Shown one piece after another: positions 15,599 to 24,374 of a stretch of DNA of 64,000 nt (position 1 is the first letter of the stretch; every line of letters begins with the position of its first letter). A program made the translations under genes and the position numbers. Location of the stretch: assembly GCF_003583765.1 (NCBI RefSeq), contig NZ_QXQA01000004.1, positions 294,171 to 358,170 of the forward strand, read 5' to 3'. The notes under the pieces are model-generated. The model ran no database searches. It saw only the letters and a list, made by a program, of their open reading frames with translations, and was not told the DNA's origin. Source of the DNA: Paenibacillus nanensis (lineage in GTDB: Bacteria; Bacillota; Bacilli; Paenibacillales; Paenibacillaceae).

Positions 15599-16021
15599 TT
15601 ACGTCTTCTTCGCTTCAGCAGATATCGTAAAGGTGATGCCGAACCGGTCTGTTACCGTGCCAAATGCTGGACTGAAGAATGTTTCTTCAAGCGCATGTTT
15701 AATCTGTCCGCCTTCCGCAAGCGCATTGTAAACGGCTCGAGCCTTCTCCGCGTCCGAAACCATGATGCAAACAGTCACGTTATTGCCAATCGTAATCGGA
15801 GTGCCTGGAAAAGCGTCAAACAACATCAGCTCAGATTCGCCGATACGCAAATGCGAATGGGCGATTTTGTCCAAGACCGGCTCGGGAATGGGGGAATGCG
15901 GATTTTGTGGCATATCGCCAAAAGTTTGAACCATCAGTATTTCAGCTGCAAGGGCTTTGCTGTAAAAATCAATCGCCTCTTTGGCATTGCCTTGAAAAAT
16001 CAAATAGGGAATAAGCTTCAT
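15599..16021 (-). CDS. VOC-family (PhnB/glyoxalase-like) protein
   Basis: 140 aa. ATG at 16021, 11 nt after AAGGAG; the longer upstream frame lacks a ribosome site. PYLIFQGNAKEAIDFYSKAL is the start of a PhnB-type vicinal-oxygen-chelate domain, and NVTVCIMVSDAEKARAVYNAL begins the second beta-alpha-beta-beta-beta module. VOC proteins are small dimeric metalloenzymes or binders often tied to xenobiotic or antibiotic modification; the substrate is unknown. Confidence 0.85.
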   Translation of the reverse strand: MKLIPYLIFQGNAKEAIDFYSKALAAEILMVQTFGDMPQNPHSPIPEPVLDKIAHSHLRIGESELMLFDAFPGTPITIGNNVTVCIMVSDAEKARAVYNALAEGGQIKHALEETFFSPAFGTVTDRFGITFTISAEAKKT

Positions 16022-16262
16022 TTTTTTATTTAGCTCCTTTCGTCCATCATTATGGTCCGATACGGATAGTTTAACACACGATTTAAGAATCAATTTCTTA
16101 TCGATTGCTCTCATGCAGCTCGCTCTATCGAAAGCAGCTGGCTGCGGTTCGTAGCTGTGTATCGTTTCGGATGCATGCTATTGATTTCCAGTATTGGACA
16201 CGATTGATATAATGGGAAGGATATCTATTATCTTATCATTTTAAAAGGTGGTTTTTGAACGT

Positions 16263-16700
16263 ATGGAATTTATTTGCCGCGCTTCTATTCGAGATGATTT
16301 TGATTCCATTTACGAGCTGCTTAAGCAGTTGTGGCCGGACAAGGGACTAAGTAAACATGCATTGAGTACGGTTTATTCAAGAAGCATCGACTCTAATCAT
16401 GATTTTCTTTTAAGCGCTGTGCTAAATGGCGAAGTGATCGGGTTCGGTTGTATGGTCATCAAGAATAGTTTTTGGCAGGAATCCTTTGTTGGTTATCTTA
16501 CAACTTTGATCGTTCATGAAGAGCATCGGAATCTTGGGGTAGGAAAACAACTTATTGAGAAGCTCGAAAATATAGCAAAGGAAAAAGGCTGTAAACGAAT
16601 TGAACTGGATTCAGGATTCCATAGAGAGAGGGCTCATCAGGTATATGAGCATCTAGGCTTCCACAAAAGAGCTTTTTTATTTTCGAAGGAGCTTGTATAA
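16263..16700 (+). CDS. GNAT acetyltransferase
   Basis: 145 aa. ATG at 16263, 11 nt after AAGGTGG; the GTG at 16248 lies within that ribosome region. The acetyl-CoA motif A is LIVHEEHRNLGVGKQLIEKL. YEHLGFHKRAFLFSKEL at the end is the typical GNAT beta-6/7 tail. Acceptor unknown. First plus-strand gene of the accessory array. Confidence 0.9.
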   Translation: MEFICRASIRDDFDSIYELLKQLWPDKGLSKHALSTVYSRSIDSNHDFLLSAVLNGEVIGFGCMVIKNSFWQESFVGYLTTLIVHEEHRNLGVGKQLIEKLENIAKEKGCKRIELDSGFHRERAHQVYEHLGFHKRAFLFSKELV

Positions 16701-16712
16701 GGGAGGAAACTG

Positions 16713-17045
16713 ATGGAAAGGTCTGAAAGGGAAAAATTAAAAACTGAATACGCTCATTTGTTCATGACAGTTAGGGGGGTAATAAACGAGCTAGACCCAG
16801 CAGGATTAATTGGGATTGGAGCACCGGATCATGAACATGATTCATTAACGGGGCATGTTCTGCGCTTAATACTTAACCATGATTTTGAGAAGGTAAGACC
16901 ATTACTTATCGATTGTTATGAATGGTATGGATTTGAAATTCAAGCTTTTGACGAAAAAGATAAAGAAATATTTTATAACAAAATCGATAGGATAACGAAT
17001 AAACTACATAACATTTATATTGAATTGAGGGATAGCAATAAATAA
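16713..17045 (+). CDS. DUF1871-like small protein
   Basis: 110 aa. ATG at 16713 after GGGAGG, 12 bp behind the GNAT gene, so probably cotranscribed. VRGVINELDPAGLIGIGAP followed by an acidic DHEHDS resembles the DUF1871 family of small alpha-helical Firmicute proteins. No catalytic residues are evident. AT-richer than the genes before 16 kb. Confidence 0.6.
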   Translation: MERSEREKLKTEYAHLFMTVRGVINELDPAGLIGIGAPDHEHDSLTGHVLRLILNHDFEKVRPLLIDCYEWYGFEIQAFDEKDKEIFYNKIDRITNKLHNIYIELRDSNK

Positions 17046-17088
17046 GCCTATTAGGGGATTTAAAAACAGGAGAGTTCTAAGATAAAAA

Positions 17089-17577
17089 AAGATAAACTAT
17101 CATCTATTTGTAATAATTATCGTTGCTTTATTGCTTTCATTTATATATAGCTACTACACCTATAGCAAAATAAAAGTGACGAATCATTTTGCGGATTCGT
17201 TTTCACAAGACTTAATAAGTGCGGTGAGTCAAAATGAAGAGTTTGATTTGGCGCAACTAACAGAGTTTGAATGGGATAAAATGTACGTTTTCTATCCTTA
17301 CATTTCAAGAGAAGAAATGGAAAGGCGGATCGGACGAGAATGGACCACGTACTCCTATATTGGATATTACGTGTTCCAAAAAACTTCTTTGGGAGACCAC
17401 CCCTTAAATGATGATTCGGTGAACAAAATCGTATTTACAAATGGGAATAAAATCGTGCTTGATGTGACCTTTTATCGAGACCAGGTTGATTTAACTCAGT
17501 TAAAACCGTTAATCAATCGGGAGGAAGCGAAGTTTCTTGTGCAGGATAGCGTTTTAAAGCAGATGGGGGCCGATTGA
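17089..17577 (+). pseudogene. Membrane-anchored protein with a damaged start
   Basis: The frame reads INYHLFVIIIVALLLSFIYS, then a ~120-aa soluble domain, a normal signal-anchor layout. The first usable start codon (TTG 17131) falls in the middle of that anchor. The true start should lie at ~17082, right after AGGAGA (17069-17074), where the sequence is ATA followed by seven A and the frame is off by one. A point change in the start codon plus an A-tract indel would explain this. The soluble part is not recognised. Either decay or a homopolymer sequencing error. Confidence 0.45.
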
Positions 17578-17630
17578 AAATATCGCAGGTTCATTTCAGT
17601 CGGGCTATACAAGTATAAGGAGAGCTTTTG

Positions 17631-17846
17631 ATGCCGAGTCATCATGAAATCTATAGGAACCAAGCTGAGATGTACGAGAGAATGAATTCCATTCTGCTGT
17701 TCCCGAACATTAAGAAAGAGATCAAGGAATATATAGAGACAAAAGAAACATTGAAATCATTTAAGATTTTAAGCTGGAAAAAGATTTTTAAGCATTTCTT
17801 CGCGAACAATCGTTCTTCATCTTATTGGGATATGATGGTACAATAG
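17631..17846 (+). pseudogene. Fragment resembling a methyltransferase N-terminus
   Basis: A 71-aa frame starting ATG 17631 after GGAGAG. MPSHHEIYRNQAEMYERM resembles the opening of small SAM-dependent methyltransferases, but the rest (lysine- and phenylalanine-rich, ending SSSYWDMMVQ) has no SAM-binding motif, and the stop codon comes from the recurrent promoter sequence at 17839. Probably a remnant; a real short protein cannot be excluded. Confidence 0.35.
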
Positions 17847-17934
17847 GAAATGATGAACCAAGCGCTTCTTCAAACATATTGATTAACTACAGAAAAATAA
17901 CCCACTCTCGGTTGAACGTCCAAGGTGGGTTATT
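17839..17934 (+). promoter_or_regulatory. Extended -10 promoter plus leader hairpin
   Basis: TACAAT (17839-17844) within GATGGTACAATAGG, one of five near-identical extended -10 elements in the accessory region. About 50 nt downstream a perfect 10-bp hairpin, AATAACCCAC (17896-17905) with GTGGGTTATT (17925-17934), precedes the zinc-ribbon remnant. No T run follows, so termination is uncertain. Confidence 0.5.
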
Positions 17935-18056
17935 CATTTATTTACCGTGAGTCTCATACCCATCATGATTTCATTTATTGTCCCTATTGTGGAGGTAAAT
18001 TAGGAGATGCATCTTATCAATTTTGTCCAAAGTGCGGCAACAAGTTAAGGGAGTAA
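17925..18056 (+). pseudogene. Zinc-ribbon peptide or N-terminal remnant
   Basis: The frame contains CPYCGG and CPKCGNKL, a complete four-cysteine zinc ribbon, and stops at TAA 18056. No ATG precedes it; the only upstream start is a GTG inside the hairpin arm, with no ribosome site. It overlaps the GNAT frame. It may be the remnant of a zinc-ribbon-headed protein. Confidence 0.35.
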
Positions 18057-18607
18057 ACAGATATAAGGAGCTGGTCAATATCTTCATCACATTAAAACAA
18101 CTATCCAATCAAGATGAAGCGAGCCTGCTGGACCGGGAGTTTTCTCGACACTATAAATGGTATCGTCAAGGTGATTATTTTTTCAGGTGTCTTGAAGAAA
18201 ACACTTCAGGTAAACGAGTCTCTTTGATGGCTTTCTATGAGGGAGCTCTAGCAGGATGCTGTCATTTGCTTTATGAATCCAACTATCCATATTTTCGAGA
18301 TGAGAATATTCCAGAGATCAATGATTTGAATGTTTTCCCTGCATACAGGAGAAAGATGATTGCCAGCAAATTATTCGATGAGTTAGAGAAAATCGCCTCT
18401 TATACATCAAGTTATATAGGTCTTGGTGTTGGGCTCTATCAAGACTATGGGAACGCTCAAAGGATGTATGGGAAACGGGGTTTTGTGATGGATGGGAGAG
18501 GCATTACCTATAAGAACAACAAAGTCCAGCCCGGCCAATCGGTAACGGTTGATGATGATTTGTTGCTTTATTTAATAAAGGAGCTGGATAGGCAGGTTGA
18601 GCTGTGA
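18023..18607 (+). CDS. GNAT acetyltransferase (start uncertain)
   Basis: The coding frame is clear from ~18060 (RYKELVNIFITLKQLSNQ) onward. The acetyl-CoA site is LNVFPAYRRKMIASKLFDELE, followed by GVGLYQDYGNAQRMYGKRGF, a typical GNAT beta-5/alpha-4. The listed start, TTG 18023, lies inside the zinc-ribbon frame without a good ribosome site. AAGGAG at ~18064 has no standard start codon at the right distance. The true N-terminus is therefore unclear and may have been lost. The stop overlaps the next gene's GTG. Confidence 0.68.
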   Translation: MSKVRQQVKGVNRYKELVNIFITLKQLSNQDEASLLDREFSRHYKWYRQGDYFFRCLEENTSGKRVSLMAFYEGALAGCCHLLYESNYPYFRDENIPEINDLNVFPAYRRKMIASKLFDELEKIASYTSSYIGLGVGLYQDYGNAQRMYGKRGFVMDGRGITYKNNKVQPGQSVTVDDDLLLYLIKELDRQVEL

Positions 18608-19062
18608 ACGATAAACAATGGTTAGAGTTGAAGAATCAAGAAGATTTGGATGTGTTCATGGATTGTTTCGGCCGGTTTCATGACTCCTGTATCCGTGAGC
18701 TGCATATGTGGACAGACCACTACGTAAACTCCGACTTATCGATGAGTGTATCTATTGGTCTTGACCACAATATCCGATTACTTGTACAGCGACAAGCTGA
18801 AAATCCGTGCTCTATCGAACTTTTATTTGAAAAAGTTACGCAACTGTATATAAAGCCAAGCCCAGAGAACTATGATTCCGTCATACTTGAAGCAACATTT
18901 CTTCAGAAGAACGGTTTATTTTATTGGGCGGATGATAGAGAGTGGGATCCGGATGGAGAGGCGAAGTACTCGTCAGTTAATTGGATATGTTCGAAGGCGG
19001 TACGCTGGAGAGATGCTAGCGAGTGGTTAGGAAGTGCATTAAGATACGGATCAAGCAGCTAG
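18604..19062 (+). CDS. Uncharacterised 152-aa protein
   Basis: GTG start overlapping the preceding stop (GTGA), so probably translationally coupled to the GNAT gene. Acidic and tryptophan-rich (WLELKNQEDLDVFMDCFGRF near the start, SSVNWICSKAVRWRDASEWL near the end). No signal peptide or membrane segment. The fold resembles no family I can name; small cytosolic proteins of this type occur among Firmicute accessory genes. Confidence 0.6.
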   Translation: MNDKQWLELKNQEDLDVFMDCFGRFHDSCIRELHMWTDHYVNSDLSMSVSIGLDHNIRLLVQRQAENPCSIELLFEKVTQLYIKPSPENYDSVILEATFLQKNGLFYWADDREWDPDGEAKYSSVNWICSKAVRWRDASEWLGSALRYGSSS

Positions 19063-19231
19063 AAGGAAAGCGTTACTGCGAAAAAATCGTTGCCTGATAA
19101 GGGGTTGCCTATTTTCATATCCTTATATTTTTCTCTAGTACTAACGTTTTCCTACAAGCTTAAAGAAGTTCTGGTTAATGCTGCTCCATTTAAAAGATAG
19201 ACTACATATACACCCCTGATATGGGATACTA

Positions 19232-19546
19232 TTGCCTATTATCGATAAATACATTGCGTCCTCAACAAATGTTGAACTATTTTATATGCCGATAACACTT
19301 CCCGTGCTTATTACAGCGGTGCTGTTCGCAATCTGCCATCTGCAGTATTACCGATTGTCTACCCAAAGTATAAGGTTTATGATTTTTGCTTTTCTTGGCG
19401 GGATATTGTTAGGGGCTATGGCGGAGATGACGGAATCGATTCTTTTCTCGGTCATCTTACATCTTGTATTTAATATCTCGGCTGTGTACGTTGCGAAGAG
19501 AAAAGGAGCGTACCATCACGCGTCGGAGCTTGACTCTGTCAAATGA
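19232..19546 (+). pseudogene. CPBP (Abi-type) membrane protease, truncated
   Basis: A 104-aa frame with two or three hydrophobic segments. FAICHLQYYR and then ILFSVILHLVFNISAVYV match the later His and His-x3-Asn motifs of CPBP intramembrane proteases. The N-terminal half with the catalytic EExxxR motif is missing: an in-frame TGA lies just upstream of TTG 19232, which has no ribosome site. Most likely a 3' remnant. Confidence 0.5.
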
Positions 19547-19571
19547 ATACGATAACGAAAGGTACATCCTC

Positions 19572-20483
19572 ATGAACAACTATAATGAGCGGATAAACAA
19601 GGTCATTCAATTCATGGAACAGAATCTTTCTTCGAAAATAAGTCTTGATGAACTAGCGGACGTTGCCCATTTCTCAAAATATCATTTTTCTAGAGTTTTC
19701 ACATCGATTGTCGGATCGACTCCTTCCTCGTATTTATCGAGCAAACGACTGCAGAAATCTATTCATTACTTAACAGACACGGATAAAACCGTGCTGGAAA
19801 TTGCATTGCTTTGCGGCTTTGAATCCGCATCGAATTTTAATCTGGCTTTTAAAAAGCATTTTAATAAGACCCCAAGCGAGGTTAGAAGAGGCGTTAGAGA
19901 AGATAGCAATATTTCCTTATATCAAAGCAATAATCGAGAAGATGCTGTTAGGCCTCCTCGTTATGATGAAGGTGGTAGTCATCACTTTCTAAGGAGGATT
20001 TGGAATATGAATGTTACGATTAAGGAATTACCAAGCTTTGAGGTCGCATTCTTCAGGCATGTTGGAAGCTACCTGGAAACCTATCACGCATGGGAAAAGC
20101 TCGGAGAATGGGCCAGTCAGAACGGGCTGTTCCCGCCGGAGCAATCTTTTATCGGTATTTCGTTAGACGACCCGAGCGTTACAGAGGAATATGCATGCCG
20201 TTATGATGCCTGTGTGACGATCCCGGATGGTTTTCAGAAGGATGTACATCCGCATGTGCAGTTTCAAAGCTTGCCTGGAGGGCTCTACGGGATGTACCAA
20301 TTTTATGATACGGTGGATAAATTCGGGATACTCTATCAAAGTTTGTTCGGGCAATGGCTTCCAAATAGCGGGTATGACCCTGACGATCGGCATTGTCTAG
20401 AGTTTTCCATGAATAACCCAGCCGAGGATCCGGAAGGTAAGGCGAAAATTGATTTATATGTGCCTATTAAAAAGAGGGCATGA
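19572..20483 (+). CDS. AraC-type regulator with GyrI-like effector domain
   Basis: 303 aa from ATG 19572, nine nt after GAAAGG. Residues 1-105 are the AraC DNA-binding domain (SLDELADVAHFSKYHFSRVF and LLCGFESASNFNLAFKKHF). From ~145 the frame resembles the GyrI/BmrR-like effector-binding domain (IKELPSFEVAFFRHVGSYLE, ending KIDLYVPIKKRA), which binds lipophilic drugs in the Rob and BmrR families. This suggests a xenobiotic-responsive activator. It starts ~25 bp behind the CPBP fragment. Confidence 0.88.
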   Translation: MNNYNERINKVIQFMEQNLSSKISLDELADVAHFSKYHFSRVFTSIVGSTPSSYLSSKRLQKSIHYLTDTDKTVLEIALLCGFESASNFNLAFKKHFNKTPSEVRRGVREDSNISLYQSNNREDAVRPPRYDEGGSHHFLRRIWNMNVTIKELPSFEVAFFRHVGSYLETYHAWEKLGEWASQNGLFPPEQSFIGISLDDPSVTEEYACRYDACVTIPDGFQKDVHPHVQFQSLPGGLYGMYQFYDTVDKFGILYQSLFGQWLPNSGYDPDDRHCLEFSMNNPAEDPEGKAKIDLYVPIKKRA

Positions 20484-20540
20484 AGGACCGAGGGGGGGAC
20501 TCCCCCTCCCCAAGCCCAGAAAGACGATGGTGGTGGAACG

Positions 20541-21074
20541 ATGAACCTGTATCTCTATCATTATTATGAATACGAACATGGGCCATTTAGAAACTTATCC
20601 TTTCTGGATATAGAAGCTGCGAAATTAATGATGCAGTCCTTAAGAGAAGACGGTGGCGTATTTGCAAGCCGCAGATCTGAAGACTATTTAGATGTCAGGC
20701 GGGAATTGGAACGGAAGGCAAGAGAAATATTTGTGCAGAAGGGTGGAAGCCCCAAAACCGAGTATCCCCATTATATGACGTTAGGGCCTTGCGAATGGAT
20801 TAAAACCTGGTATAAGCAAGGGATGGAAATAAACATTCATTGGGATGAATTAGAGGAAAATACAATCAGCTTTACATATGGGGACTTATTCCCGACGATG
20901 AGGGTTAAGGATGGGAAGTCTTATAGGGGACAGGTGTACACCAAGTCGGAAATTATGTCAGTCATCCGAGAGTATGGCTTTCCTCAAGAATGGAATCCGA
21001 ATGGCGATAAGGGGCCAGAACGCTATATCGAAGTCCAGATTTGGGACGATACATTCATGAAAGGTTTCGGTTAA
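20541..21074 (+). CDS. Uncharacterised 177-aa protein
   Basis: ATG 20541 follows GGTGG. Strongly aromatic and acidic (YLYHYYEYEHGPFRNLSFLD at the start; RYIEVQIWDD near the end), with no membrane segment or signal peptide. LGPCEWIKTWYKQGMEINIH is a memorable central block. Not recognised. It reads as an intact gene with normal codon use, in the accessory array. Confidence 0.6.
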   Translation: MNLYLYHYYEYEHGPFRNLSFLDIEAAKLMMQSLREDGGVFASRRSEDYLDVRRELERKAREIFVQKGGSPKTEYPHYMTLGPCEWIKTWYKQGMEINIHWDELEENTISFTYGDLFPTMRVKDGKSYRGQVYTKSEIMSVIREYGFPQEWNPNGDKGPERYIEVQIWDDTFMKGFG

Positions 21075-21111
21075 GACAGCATTGATTTTTTATAATAAGG
21101 TCGGTGTAGCG

Positions 21112-21402
21112 ATGATCGTGTAATTAGCCTATTCGTGCTTCTCCTCATCGGTACACCAATCTCATTATGGATTCATTCCTTCATCAAACAACGGAACAAA
21201 TACAACTTTCTTTGTTAGGTTGGGATTTCATTGTGCTTCAGGGCTGCTGTTGGTTTTTATATGGGCATTATTTGTTGGGGGCTATAAGACTGCATTTTCC
21301 TGGGAGGGCGTATTGTTTTATATTTGCGGCGTCATAAATGCAACTATGTATGTATTCGTGTTTACATTGCTCCAAATAACAGGGAAATCTGGATTTGACT
21401 AA
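21112..21402 (+). pseudogene. Frameshifted small membrane protein
   Basis: After a ribosome-like GGTCGG, ATG ATC GTG runs into a stop. Another frame reads VISLFVLLLIGTPISLWIHS and stops near 21215. A third picks up as LGFHCASGLLLVFIWALFVG and ends at 21402. Together they look like one ~95-aa protein with three hydrophobic segments broken by at least two frameshifts. Family unknown. Confidence 0.45.
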
Positions 21403-21451
21403 AGAGTAACAGATCTGTGCTGTAAGAATTAACCTGAGCGAGGTGGTTTAT

Positions 21452-21883
21452 ATGAGAACGATTGTGGTGTGCTTGTTTTTTCTGCTGGCAATAGGTTGTG
21501 AAGCGGGCTCCTCCGGTAATAAGAAACCGGTTCAACTCGGTACGACAACGCTTGAAAATGAATATCCGGGGGATATTTCCAACGTGGATAAGATGGAGTT
21601 GGTTGACGGTTCTTCCGGCGAAAAAATACGGATTGAAGATAAAGGAATCATTCAGGAGTGGCTTCGCCAAATGAAAGACATAGAATTAGCGCCTGATGAC
21701 AATCAGGAAGGAAGGGTAGGGTATTTATTTCGAACGATCTTGTACGAAGGGGATATGAAAAAACTGGAGTTTCTCCCCGATGAAATGAAACAGGTTTATT
21801 ACGAGCATAATGAACAGTTCGAAGGGCTGATTCGGCGGTTTTTTGAAGAGCAATTTGGCAGAACGTTCCCGGGAGGCGCTTGA
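21452..21883 (+). CDS. Small lipoprotein
   Basis: 143 aa. ATG 21452 with GAGGTGG upstream. Signal peptide MRTIVVCLFFLLAIGC with a lipobox (LAIGC), so it is lipid-anchored on the outer face of the membrane. The mature part is acidic (DNQEGRVGYLFRTILYEGDM). No recognised domain. The 50-aa gene that follows is 3 bp away. Confidence 0.7.
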   Translation: MRTIVVCLFFLLAIGCEAGSSGNKKPVQLGTTTLENEYPGDISNVDKMELVDGSSGEKIRIEDKGIIQEWLRQMKDIELAPDDNQEGRVGYLFRTILYEGDMKKLEFLPDEMKQVYYEHNEQFEGLIRRFFEEQFGRTFPGGA

Positions 21884-21886
21884 CCC

Positions 21887-22039
21887 ATGAATCTGGCTAT
21901 CATTTTCTTATTGATTGTAATCTGCTTTCTATTGTTTGATATACGAAGCCGGCTGCCAGAGAAGGATTATATCAAGGAAGCGCAGTTACGGGATAAAATG
22001 TGGAGAGAGTCAAGAGAGAAAGGGAAAGAGTTCGATTAG
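21887..22039 (+). CDS. 50-aa single-pass membrane protein
   Basis: Begins MNLAIIFLLIVICFLLFD, one membrane helix followed by a charged tail (RLPEKDYIKEAQLRDKMWRE). ATG 21887 lies ~11 nt after GGAGG, immediately behind the lipoprotein gene and probably coupled to it. Function unknown. Confidence 0.55.
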   Translation: MNLAIIFLLIVICFLLFDIRSRLPEKDYIKEAQLRDKMWRESREKGKEFD

Positions 22040-22130
22040 CGAAAACGAAGTACGAATCGCTATCCGAAGGAGATCTTTATAGAAGAAGTGTACGCGAACA
22101 AAGTCATTTTTGAATAAGAAGGGAACAAAC

Positions 22131-22778
22131 ATGATGGCCAATGTGTTTCAAAACCGGATTAACTCGCTTGAAGAACTCGAAGAGCTGCGCCCTCAGCTTG
22201 GATTTCCAAGCTCGTTAGTCTCGAACAAAGTAATATACAAGCTTGATCCATATAGCAGAGCATTTATTGAGAAATCACCTTTTATTATGATTGCAACTTC
22301 GGATAAAGACGGACTATGCGACGTTTCTCCAAGAGGGGATGAGCCTGGTTTTGTCTATATCGTTGACGATCAACATCTCTTCATCCCGGATCGCCCGGGG
22401 AACAAAAGGATGGACTCCATTCGGAACATTTTCTCAAACCCTCAAATAGGCATTATTTTTCTTATCCCTGGACTTGAAGAGACTTTCCGAATGAATGGAA
22501 GAGCTTGTATAAGCCGTGATCCAGAGTTATTGCAAGCAACGGCCGCCAAAGGGAAGCTCCCGCTTTTAGGTATTGGTGTAGAGATCGAAGAATGCTATAT
22601 GCATTGCGCAAAAGCGTTTAAACGTTCCGGGTTATGGTCTCCAGACTCCTGGTTGCCTAAGGAGCAGCTTCCTTCTGCGGCAAAAATTATAGCGGCACAT
22701 GTAGGTCAGAAAATGAGCGTAACGGAACGAGAAGTGCGAGAATCATTGGATAACAGCTACAGAAATCGACTTTATTGA
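22131..22778 (+). CDS. Pyridoxamine 5'-phosphate oxidase-family flavin/heme-binding protein
   Basis: 215 aa from ATG 22131, shortly after GAAGGGA; the TTG at 22110 precedes that site. IEKSPFIMIATSDKDGLCDV and VSPRGDEPGF are typical of the MSMEG_1061-like PNPOx split-barrel family, with NPQIGIIFLIPGLEETFRMN forming the later strands. Members bind FMN or F420, and few have known reactions. Followed 19 bp later by the DUF2164 gene. Confidence 0.85.
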   Translation: MMANVFQNRINSLEELEELRPQLGFPSSLVSNKVIYKLDPYSRAFIEKSPFIMIATSDKDGLCDVSPRGDEPGFVYIVDDQHLFIPDRPGNKRMDSIRNIFSNPQIGIIFLIPGLEETFRMNGRACISRDPELLQATAAKGKLPLLGIGVEIEECYMHCAKAFKRSGLWSPDSWLPKEQLPSAAKIIAAHVGQKMSVTEREVRESLDNSYRNRLY

Positions 22779-22797
22779 TATTGTTAGGAGGTCAAAT

Positions 22798-23058
22798 ATG
22801 TTACTATCCATCAAGCTGCCAAAAGAACAAAAAATGGAAATCGTAAGGAATGTACAAGCTTATTTTGAAGGAGAGCGGTCCGAACAACTCGGCGATTTGG
22901 GAGCGGAGCAGCTTATTGATTTTATGATCGGAGAGCTTGGGCCCTACATCTACAACAAAGCAATCGAAGATGCCAGGCAACTTGTTCTTGAAAAAATGAA
23001 CCAGATCGAAGACGAATTCTATTCGCTTGAAAAACCAGTCGGGAACCGGAAACGGTAA
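22798..23058 (+). CDS. DUF2164 family protein
   Basis: 86 aa. ATG after TTAGGAGG. Begins with [20 protein letters not shown] and continues [20 protein letters not shown], the DUF2164 consensus. Small all-helical protein of unknown role. Confidence 0.85.
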   Translation: MLLSIKLPKEQKMEIVRNVQAYFEGERSEQLGDLGAEQLIDFMIGELGPYIYNKAIEDARQLVLEKMNQIEDEFYSLEKPVGNRKR

Positions 23059-23081
23059 TTGGAGAAGGTTGGAGGATCGTA

Positions 23082-23525
23082 ATGGCTTTGTGCAGATTGA
23101 TTCACCAAGACGAGCTGGAGGCTTTATTGCAGCTCTATAAACATTTGCAGCCGGGAGATCCGGAGCTCAGTCGGGATGAAAAGCTGCTGTCTCACTGGAA
23201 TGATATTTTACAAGACGAGAGCATGCATATTATTGTTGTAGAGCACGAAGGCATGATTGCAGCATCATGTGTTTTGGTCATTATAAAAAACTTAACCAGA
23301 AGCGCGAGACCTTATGGATTAATCGAGAATGTTGTTACCCATGAGGCGTTCAGACGACAAGGATTTGGACGTTTAGCTTTAGAAAAGGCGAAAGAGATTG
23401 CCGCTCAACATAATTGCTATAAGCTCATGCTCATGACGGGCTCCCAAAGGGATGAGGTTCATCAATTTTATGAAAGTGCAGGGTTTATAAAGGGGAAGAA
23501 AACAGGCTTTATAATGAATATGTAA
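23082..23525 (+). CDS. GNAT acetyltransferase
   Basis: 147 aa. ATG 23082 after [25 protein letters not shown] is the acetyl-CoA pyrophosphate loop; [20 protein letters not shown] is the C-terminal half. Acceptor unknown. In line with DUF2164 (23-bp gap), likely one operon. Confidence 0.92.
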   Translation: MALCRLIHQDELEALLQLYKHLQPGDPELSRDEKLLSHWNDILQDESMHIIVVEHEGMIAASCVLVIIKNLTRSARPYGLIENVVTHEAFRRQGFGRLALEKAKEIAAQHNCYKLMLMTGSQRDEVHQFYESAGFIKGKKTGFIMNM

Positions 23526-23614
23526 GAGTGGTTGTGACAAGCAAATTAGTAACGAAAAACGATTAACTCTGACATCCCTCTTATTGGGGTTTCGGCGTAG
23601 GAGGCCTGGATGAA

Positions 23615-23776
23615 TTGTTTGCTGGTCTTTCAATTCTGTTTATGGTGCTTACCATAATTGGAATAGCAAGTATTGATGGCACCTTGAAGAAGAAGGTGCG
23701 CCAAGATGAAAGGATTCTTGAAAGGCTAGATCTAATATGGGAAGAGATTAGAAAAGATAAAGATTATAAGCATTAG
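23615..23776 (+). CDS. 53-aa single-pass membrane protein
   Basis: TTG 23615 lies 10 nt after AGGAGG. One N-terminal helix (FAGLSILFMVLTIIGIAS), then a charged amphipathic segment (KKVRQDERILERLDLIWEE), a common layout for small Firmicute membrane proteins. An overlapping ATG frame stops after 15 codons and is less likely. Confidence 0.55.
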   Translation: MFAGLSILFMVLTIIGIASIDGTLKKKVRQDERILERLDLIWEEIRKDKDYKH

Positions 23777-23797
23777 ACGAAAGGACATTACGTCAAA

Positions 23798-24316
23798 ATG
23801 AATAATGAAAAATATCCGACCCTGGCAAACACGATAATTTGGGGACCCGTACATGCAAACTTTCGGCTGAATGATTCTGTTGATGAAACCATCGTTAGCA
23901 ATGTTACTATAATCCCGTTTGTCGGTGATAAATATGTGATTTTTCAAGTAGAGAACGGAAATTGGGAGCTCCCCGGAGGAACGCTTGAAGCCGGCGAGAA
24001 CTATACCAATGCGCTGAAGCGCGAGATGCTCGAGGAGCTTGGCGGAGAACTGATCGACTACCATATTTTCGGCCAATTTGATTGTATATCTACCGCTGAA
24101 AAACCATATAAACCTCACATTCCGCATCCAAAGTTTGTCCGAGTTGTCGGTTATGGGGAAGTCAAGTTGGTTAGCAAACCGCTGAATCCGGAGGGCGGGG
24201 AGCAAGTGATCGCTGTTAAAGTCGTTGAAATAGAGGAAGCCGTCCGTATTTTAGAAGGTAATAACCGGTATGATATTGCAGAGCTGTACAAGCTTGCTCA
24301 TGAACTGCGGTCATAA
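23798..24316 (+). CDS. NUDIX hydrolase
   Basis: 172 aa. ATG 23798. The NUDIX box, starting GGTLEAGENY and continuing REMLEELGGE, fits GX5EX7REUXEEXGU with all Mg-binding glutamates. Preceded by a ~30-residue N-terminal extension (ANTIIWGPVHANFRLNDSVD). Cleaves a nucleoside diphosphate linked to X; substrate unknown. First of four NUDIX genes in the array. Confidence 0.9.
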   Translation: MNNEKYPTLANTIIWGPVHANFRLNDSVDETIVSNVTIIPFVGDKYVIFQVENGNWELPGGTLEAGENYTNALKREMLEELGGELIDYHIFGQFDCISTAEKPYKPHIPHPKFVRVVGYGEVKLVSKPLNPEGGEQVIAVKVVEIEEAVRILEGNNRYDIAELYKLAHELRS

Positions 24317-24374
24317 TCTCTATCAAAGTCAAGTGGAGTTGATTGAGTCATGATAAAAATGGAGTTATCTACAT

